From NCBI GenBank assembly GCA_021442155.1, contig CM038214.1:310713001-310777000 (forward strand): a stretch of DNA of 64,000 nt. The letters run 5' to 3'. The notes beneath the pieces were generated by a model. It was given only the letters and a program-made list of their open reading frames with translations, made no database searches and was not told the DNA's origin. Shown in pieces: positions 57,801-64,000 of the stretch; positions within the stretch are counted from its first letter, which is position 1, and every line of letters starts with the position of its first letter. The translations under genes were made by a program, and so were the position numbers. This DNA comes from Cymbidium sinense. Lineage: Eukaryota > Streptophyta > Magnoliopsida > Asparagales > Orchidaceae.

Positions 57801-59150
57801 AGTCAAGGCTCAAGGTTCCAATTCAAGAGATGTGCATATAGTTCAACACATGAATATCTTCCAATGTAAAAATAGAAATCTTCAACAGGATGCTGACAAA
57901 ATGATATAGAACACATAACCGTAAAGGGAAATTGGAAAGAGTAAGTTTGCTTGAGGAGGTAAGTAAAACAAGCATTGTAATAAAATTTGAAAGTCAGGTC
58001 AATGTAGAAAGGCGTCCACCTCATCCAAATATTGAGGAGAGACCATTTTGAAGACAAATTTCTAAAAGCTTTGTGGTAGCCATAAGCTTCTATGGGATAC
58101 TTTGGAAATAAGGGGATAAGCAAATGCACATAGGACTATACCCTTAGAATCCCACGAAAATGCCTCCACAACTAGAGCCATTATGAGAGCGAGCCATCGA
58201 TTAATTTTAATAATATGATCAAGAGGTTTTTCCAAAAAACCATTCTATCATTTTGATAGTAAGTGCGGAAGGTTGAGGCCAGTTTGGCTTCTGATTTACC
58301 TTTAAAATATTTGTGATGAATTAAATTGGCTTTAAACAAGTCACAAATTTTGTTTTAGTTCTAGCATAATCCTCATGTGATTCATATGAATCCCATGATG
58401 TTTAGCTTCATTTGGTCCATCCATATGAACCAAATAAGAGTAATGGCAATTATGATTTTAATATGACCTTTAATTGCATTGTCAAAGTAAACTTCAAGAA
58501 GTTGATATAAAGTAAAAGAACAATTAAAATTGGCGGTGTTGAATATATTCGTCATACCAAATCCAAATTTTAGAGGCAATAGCCCCATTAACAAAAACAT
58601 GGTTAACATTCTCAATATGAGAACAACATTGACATTTAGAGGGTAAATAAAACCCTTTACCCCACAAAAGAATCAACAGAATAAAGTTTTTTAGGATCAT
58701 GAGTTAGAGCAGAAGATGAGGGGATATTGTTATTCCAAATTTTGGAGAACACAATAGAAGAATCTTGAGTGTCTTTAGTGTGAAGCCACACATTTTAAGG
58801 TTGAAATCCCCATTATGAGATAGCTTAAAGATAATCGATCATGATTGTTAGGGTGATAGGAATATTAGTAATCATATCTAAGAAAGTGGAAGGAATAGAA
58901 TCATAATCTTACTAGTGTTCCACTTGAGCTTTTGCCGAATGAATTAACTCAAATAGGAAGTGAGTGAGTGTAGAGTAAGTCATCAATGGATCCACAACCA
59001 CTCCAGGTTGTCTTGCCAAAAGAAGGAATTGCGAGTTTATGCCCCAAAATTATTAGTGCATCCCATTTGTGAGAACAAAGTCTTCTCCACACAGGAGAAT
59101 CACCCGATTTAAAGGGACAAATGAGAGGATGTTACCCTAGCAATAGAAGT
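57800..59150 (-). pseudogene. LINE C ORF2, zinc-binding region and RNase H
   Basis: The zinc-binding part shows LPSKCQCC at about 58,640-58,620, followed by an HVFVNGAIASKIW-type stretch in a shifted frame (about 58,605-58,560). In the RNase H, the INTDGS motif is destroyed by a 2-bp deletion (AAAATTAATCGATGGCTCG on the minus strand, about 58,205-58,187). CGG follows at about 58,165, and the EVDA segment lies near 58,020 in another frame. The last catalytic motif cannot be found with confidence. The domain is clearly dead. Confidence 0.7.
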
Positions 59151-59439
59151 CATGAAATTAGCCCAAAGACTATTTTTGCTCCTAAAATTCCACCGAGTTT
59201 GTAGGAGAAGGCATTGATAACTTCTTTGATGGATTTACATCTCGACCTCCCTCTTCAAGAGTACCACAACTTTTACCAAGATGACTAGCATTCTTTTAGA
59301 GGTATTGGTTCCCCATAAAATTTGTTTAAGAGATGCTCAATTCTATTGATGGTAGAGTTGGTAGGTACAATGGTTTGAAGAAGGTATATAGGCATGGAAT
59401 TTAGAATGCTCTTGATCAAGTAAGCCTACGACCAAAAGA

Positions 59440-60690
59440 GAATAAATGAAATTTCCAAACTAAAATTTTAGAAATTTTGAAATTAGATCATCAAAAGGTG
59501 AGATCTTTTTTGGCCTTTAAGCGAGAAAAATTATTTCTTTGAAAAAAACCACCATTCCATTAAGAAAAGTTCTTAATGGTTCTTAACATGTTGAAGGGAA
59601 GAAAGATAATGAAATCATCTACAAAGCTAAGATGAGAAATAGGAAACCTCCATGAGTTTTAAAAGACATATTAGGATTATTAGCGATCATTAAGGCTCCT
59701 TGAAGTTAAAAATAAAGAAGGTGATGATTACCTGCTAGAAGGAAAGAAACATATGGACTCACCATTCATGATAACCAAACCGACATTAGATACACCTTTT
59801 ATAATCCGATAAAACTATTCGCCCTAAAATTTGAAAGAAATCCCAAAAGTCAAAGGCTTTAGCGATGTCAGTTTGAATAAGATGTTGCCTCTAGAAGACA
59901 TCAATGTCATGAACCTCTTGAGCAAGAAGAATATTATCGATATTGCTCTGTGTTTAACAAAACCAGTTTGGTTTGGTGAGATGATTTTAGGAAGCAAAGG
60001 GCTAAGCCTATTATTTATTAATTTAGCAATGAGTTTTTGAAAAAAGGTGCAAAGACTAATCAATCTAAAATCGATTGATTATTATTTTTGGAAATAAGGA
60101 TAATAGAAGTGCTTGAAAAGTATTTGGGAATAGGATTTATCAAAGAAATCAATAACATCAACTAGATCGGTTTTAATAAATGGCCAACAATCTTTGAAAG
60201 AAAGTGGGTATAGCGTAGGGCGAAGTCATTGTTCATGTTCTTAAGAGTATTACTAATCTCCTCTTGAAGGACATAGTGAGTAAATGATTATCCTCACTAT
60301 TAATCATAGATGGATAAGATGGGTGTTTGATAAAGTTCCCGACAGATTAGAATTTAATAAAGTTTGGAAATGATGTATGAGAATCCTTAATATCATTGTT
60401 ATGGGTTATCCATTCACCATTAGAGTTCTTAATTTTCTTAATCGAGTTTAAGGCTTTCCATTTATTACAAATGGTATGAAAATACCTAGTGTTTCGGTCA
60501 CCATCAGCAATATATTTGCTTGCGGCTTTTTGATGCCAATAGGTTTCTTCCATGTTTTGATAATTAACAAGTTATTCTTGGCAATGTTCTTTGGGATCAG
60601 TTGAGGCGACCTCTTCAAGAGAACAAACCTCTTGTTCCATAGCTTTAAGATTTGTGAAAAGGTTTTAAAAATGTGTTTGTTCCACCAATT
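59440..60690 (-). pseudogene. LINE C ORF2, reverse transcriptase domain
   Basis: Landmarks are EETYWHQKAASKYIADGDRNTRYFHT (60,550-60,475, read in two parts), ISLCTFFQKLIAKLINNRLSPLL (60,060-59,995), NQTGFVKHRAI, the first catalytic region (FKL..., about 59,855-59,830, frameshifted so that LDIAKAFD is no longer in frame) and LSFVDDFII (about 59,635-59,605). A large part between 59,830 and 59,640 has deletions. Order is as in A and B; decay is greatest here. Confidence 0.75.
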
Positions 60691-60699
60691 GAGATTTTG

Positions 60700-61490
60700 T
60701 TTAAGTCTTTTGAGCTTAAGCCAAAGATGAGTCATACCTTTAGCAATTATACGGAAAATAGGGGCCATCCAATTAGTGAGCGACATTGATGAATTCACTA
60801 TGTTGGGTCCACATATTTTGAAATCTGAAAGGAGAGTAGAAAGGGGATTTTGAAGGAAATCAAAAGAGGAGCATGGTCAGACAAAGTTCTGCTCAAATGC
60901 TCAACAATGGTAGTACTGATTGATCCAAAGAGAATTAAAGAGGGTCCTATCAAGACATTGCCAAAGTCTAGAGTTGTGCCACATGAAGTTATACCCAGTG
61001 AAACTAATGTCGATCAGATTGTAATCAAGGATCATATTTGAGAAGTCCTCCATGGAATGAAGGTTAGGATAACATCCTCCCCTTCTTTCCAAACTATGAT
61101 AGTATTGAAATCACATCCAACCAACCAGGAAGGTTAGCGAGAAGCGAAGGTGTGTAAGTGATTCCAAAGGATGTTCCTACCAGCTCTATTACAAGAAGCA
61201 TAGATAAAAGAGCCAAAAGCCGATAAGTCACCTAAGGAGATTTTGACATTAACCAATTGGTCAAGATCATCAATGATGAAAATGGTGATAGAGTTGTGCC
61301 AAAAGCACCAAATTTTATTATTAAGATTGAAGAAGAAATTATGAAAACCAAGGGATCTAGTGACAAAAGCAATCTTAGAAGAATTAATGAAAGGTTCAAT
61401 AAGAACAAGTAACTTGATATTATGAACACGAAAAAGACTCTAACACGATTGTGGAAGAGACCACAACCCTGGATATTCCAAATAAGAAAA
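60700..61490 (-). pseudogene. LINE C ORF2, endonuclease domain
   Basis: The domain begins with FLIWNIQGCG (about 61,490-61,460), then passes through frameshifts; the EP-containing stretch is displaced to another frame (about 61,410-61,385). The C-terminal part (61,092-60,901) has MEDFSNMILDYNLIDISFTG and YNFMWHNSRLWQCLDRTLFN. These parallel the same segments of A and B. The SDH motif is at about 60,880 in a shifted frame (rc of GTCAGACAAAG). Inactive. Confidence 0.75.
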
Positions 61491-61499
61491 TTAATCATA

Positions 61500-63018
61500 A
61501 GGGACAACCAAAAGGGAAAAGGAAAAAAAAAAGAAAGGAGAGGAGAGAAATGATGACACATTACTTGTGTGGGGTGGAAGAAGAGAGTAGTGTTTAGTGA
61601 GGTTATTATTAGAAAATTTTGCTTTGTAGGGTTTTTTATTTTTAACAATTTGAAAGGGTCTATCAGAATCCAAATTATCTCCATCAGAAAGTGATTGATT
61701 TTTGGGTTCCAGAATAGTAGAAGAATCTATCAATGTTTTAGAAGAGGGGATTTCACCTTATTCTGTATCGGATAGAGTGTGAGAAATTGGGTTCAATTGA
61801 TTATCACCAAGGAAATAGATGGGAAGTTCGCACCATTGTAGTACAAATATCTTTCTCAATATGTTCAAGCCATAGGGTCATCATTGTTTTGGTCCATTAT
61901 GATTCCCATTCAAATTGTTTAATTGGGTGTCCAATATAAGGCTACCATTCAGATTTTCAATAGGATTTAAATGAAGCAAAGAACTATCATTGGAAACTAG
62001 ATTATTACTAGCAGGGGTGAGGTTAGGTAAATTGGCATTGGTATCGTCACACCCCTCAATGGCTATTTTAGTACCAAGGTCGAGTGTTTTCCACAGAGAT
62101 CAATAGGAGGTGTAGGGAGGAGAGGTTCTTTTGAGTATTTTTTGCACATATGCTAGAGTGGTGGTTTTCCCAGTTCCATTAATGGTATTCATATTCTATG
62201 GTAAATTTTTTCTGAGATTAGGATGAAACACAAAGCATTCTAAGTGATCGTGCCCGTGAATCTTGCTGTGAGTGCAAAAGACAGGAAAATTTTCGAATTC
62301 GACTTTTTGACTATATCCAAATTTTTCGGAGCCAATCCAAACCTCTTTAGGATATTTTTTTGTGATGTCTATCTCAATGAGAATATGAGCTACAAATGGC
62401 CTAGTTCTAGTGGCCGTTGCTTGGTCTATTTGGAGAGGCCTACCAAAAGGCCAACAAGACAAAAAACTTGATGAGTGACATAGTGTAGCATGTTAGGGAA
62501 AAGCAAGCTAAAGATGGACAATGGGAGATTCCTCTTTGACATCAAAGAGGCGACCATTTCAATAAGCATTTGACAATTATGCATGAAGTAAAACGGCTCG
62601 TGAGTAATCTAAATCATTTGAGAGTTGAATAAGAATGTGACGGGGATCGATCAGCCCGATAGAGAAAGTTCCCAATAATTTTAAACTATGAAAGAAAGAG
62701 TGAATATTATCAAGATTCGAGCATCTAAGGGAGAATTTACCCACCAAAGCAAACTCGAAGGGCTTAACAAGTTTCTCAACATCCTGATCTGAACACATTA
62801 GACATGATAAGATGTCAAAATGAGATTTGAAGCATTCGAGCTAGAGATCTTACCAGATAAAGCATCTTTGAATGATTTAACAACAGGTGCATTAGCATGT
62901 GCAATCGAATCCAGAGAAAACCCAGAGAGAGAAAAGCTTGGGTGCCGAGGCGAGGCGGGATTGAGACCTCAGCCTCCATTACTCTAATCAAGGATGTCAC
63001 ATCTGAGGAGGATCGCAC
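61500..63018 (-). pseudogene. LINE C ORF1 (gag-like)
   Basis: The DUF4283 part is well kept at 62,798-62,577: FALVGKFSLRCSNLDNIHSFF, then GTFSIGLIDPRHILIQLSND and DYSRAV. The second half is open at 62,462-62,196: FGRPLQIDQATATRTRPFVA, IEIDITKKYPKEVWIG, VEFENFPVF and the knuckle CTHSKIHGHDHLEC, in which the second Cys is Ser. These are the standard segments of plant L1 ORF1. A frame break near 62,560 separates the two halves, and the region 62,190-61,740 is acidic but broken. Confidence 0.82.
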
Positions 63019-63105
63019 TCAGGCTAAGAAAGCCAGAAAGTGGCCAAATACAGAGCAGCTAATCCAGAGAATGCAAAATTTGAGAGGAGCTGGAGGGAGG
63101 AGGAT

Positions 63106-64000
63106 GTTTAGGGATTAGGGTTTGTTTATTTGTTTAAGTTGATAGTTTGAGTTTAGGTTTAGGATTTAGGTTTAGAATTTAGGGTTTAGGGTTTAGATTT
63201 AGGGTTAGTTTAGGTATATAGTTTAGAGTTTAGGTTTTAGGTTTAGGGTTTAGTTTAGTTTAAAGTTAGTTTAGGGTTTAGAGTTTAGGGTTTAGGGTTT
63301 AGGGTTTAAGGTTTAGGGTTTAATGTTTCGGGTTTAGGGTTTATGGTTTTTAAGATTTGGGGTTTTGGGTTTAGTGTTTAGGGTTATCTTATGGTTTAGA
63401 TTTAATTTATGGTTTAAGGTTTTTGCTTTAAGGTTTAGGGCTTTTAGGGTTTAGGGTTTAGGTTTTAGGGTTAGTTTTGTGTTTAAGGTTTAGTGTTTAA
63501 GGTTTAGATTTTTTGGATTTGATTTAAGTTTAAGTTTAAAATTAAGTTTAGGTTTAGTTTAGGGTTTAGGGTTTAGGAGTTTAGTGTTTATAGTTTTAGT
63601 TTAAGGTTTATAGTATAGTTGTAGGTTTAGGGTTATAAGTTGAGGGTTTATAGTTTAGGGTTTATTTTAGGTTTAGTGTTTAGGTTTAGTGTTTAAAATT
63701 TAGGGTTTAGGTTTAGGGTTTAGGTCTAGGGTTTAAGTTTTAGGTTTAAGTTAAGTTTAGGGTTGTTAACAGGTTTAGTTTAGGGTTTAAAATTTAAGTT
63801 TAATTTAGTGTTTAGTTTAGGTAGGAGTTTTAGTTTAGGTTCAGGTTTATATTTAAGTTAGGGTTAGGGTTTGATTTATAATTTAGTTTAAAGTTTAGGG
63901 TTTAGGTTTTAGTTTATCTTAGGTTAAAGTTTAAGTTTAGTGTTTAGGGTTTGTTATTTATGTAGGTTCTTTAGGGTTAAAGTTTATTAGGATTAGGTTT
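63106..64000 (+). repeat. Telomere-like array right of LINE C, running off the window
   Basis: Mostly irregular TTTAGG, TTTAAG and GTTTAGTTTAGG words with patches of TTTAGGG (for example 63,270-63,320). No T-rich block and no GR-RBP copy are present before the window ends, so the array continues to the right. Confidence 0.88.

Larger units (their letters stand above)
54788..63105 (-). mobile_element. LINE C: decayed full-length L1-type retrotransposon with RNase H
   Basis: At about 8.3 kb this is the longest of the three, with the same strand and layout. The 3' end is marked by T11 (54,777-54,787). The 5' end lies 30-40 bp beyond an ATCCAGAGAATGC motif (63,062-63,074) that resembles the CTCCAGAGCAC of A and B. 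The extra length is in the 3' UTR, which has internal tandem repeats and about 1 kb with no match in A or B. This is the most decayed copy, with short frame fragments throughout. Confidence 0.85.

Noticed and set aside
34643..63105. An active LINE
   Set aside because: Each copy has multiple frameshifts and at least one changed catalytic residue in the endonuclease or RNase H.
6640..64000. A true chromosome-end telomere
   Set aside because: The repeat is too degenerate, is interrupted by other elements and continues beyond the right edge. Terminal plant telomeres are nearly pure TTTAGGG. The region is interstitial or a very old subtelomere.
6640..64000. Telo-box (AAACCCTA) promoter elements
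   Set aside because: The motif is the telomere repeat itself here and occurs hundreds of times; no gene with a plausible start is nearby.
1..64000. tRNA or rRNA genes
   Set aside because: No cloverleaf-like A/B-box arrangement or rRNA-conserved stretch was noticed on either strand. A tRNAscan-SE and Rfam search would be decisive.

Overview
The window comes from a nuclear plant chromosome. It has no intact host gene, rRNA, tRNA or CRISPR. About 57 kb (6,640-64,000) is one very long interstitial array of degenerate Arabidopsis-type telomere repeat, with TTTAGGG always on the + strand. Everything inside that array that is not telomere-like is retroelement-like: decayed L1-type LINEs with a plant-type RNase H domain, and truncated copies of a glycine-rich RNA-binding protein (GR-RBP) gene. 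The left edge is a decayed Ty3/gypsy element of the plant Tat type, which carries two RNase H domains. A seed plant with a large, repeat-rich genome fits, a gymnosperm for example, but the species cannot be read from this sequence.

Layout. 1-2,640: Tat-type pol remnant (RT, two RNase H, integrase) on +. 2,640-4,480: non-coding DNA with a repeat of about 375 bp. 4,480-4,900: short CCCTAGTGGA-type repeats. 5,060-6,480: AT-rich satellite of about 340 bp. 6,640-34,637: telomere-like array. In it, blocks of near-canonical TTTAGGG alternate with 0.4-0.9 kb T-rich blocks that are themselves a recognisable repeat family. Eight GR-RBP 3'-end copies and one internal LINE fragment are embedded in it. 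34,643-42,460, 44,938-52,370 and 54,788-63,105: three decayed LINEs (A, B, C), all on the minus strand, separated and followed by more telomere-like array (42,461-44,937; 52,371-54,787; 63,106-64,000).

The main observation is one of orientation and junctions. All three LINEs, the LINE fragment and all eight GR-RBP copies point the same way. The LINE 3' poly(A) tails and the GR-RBP 3' ends face left and abut the G-rich repeat as ...GG(G)-T(n). The three LINEs also end within about 15 bp of each other at their 5' ends, so they look full-length rather than 5'-truncated. This is what one expects if reverse transcription were primed from the 3'-OH of a G-rich telomeric strand. Precedents are the telomere-repeat LINEs TRAS and SART of silkworm and the end-attached HeT-A/TART elements of Drosophila. 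The sequence supports the pattern. The mechanism is inference, and local amplification of one ancestral arrangement is the main alternative.

Nothing here looks currently functional. Every ORF of the LINEs and of the Tat element is interrupted by frameshifts or stops. The longest surviving reading frame is the RNase H domain of LINE A (36,444-37,280, minus), which keeps its four acidic residues.
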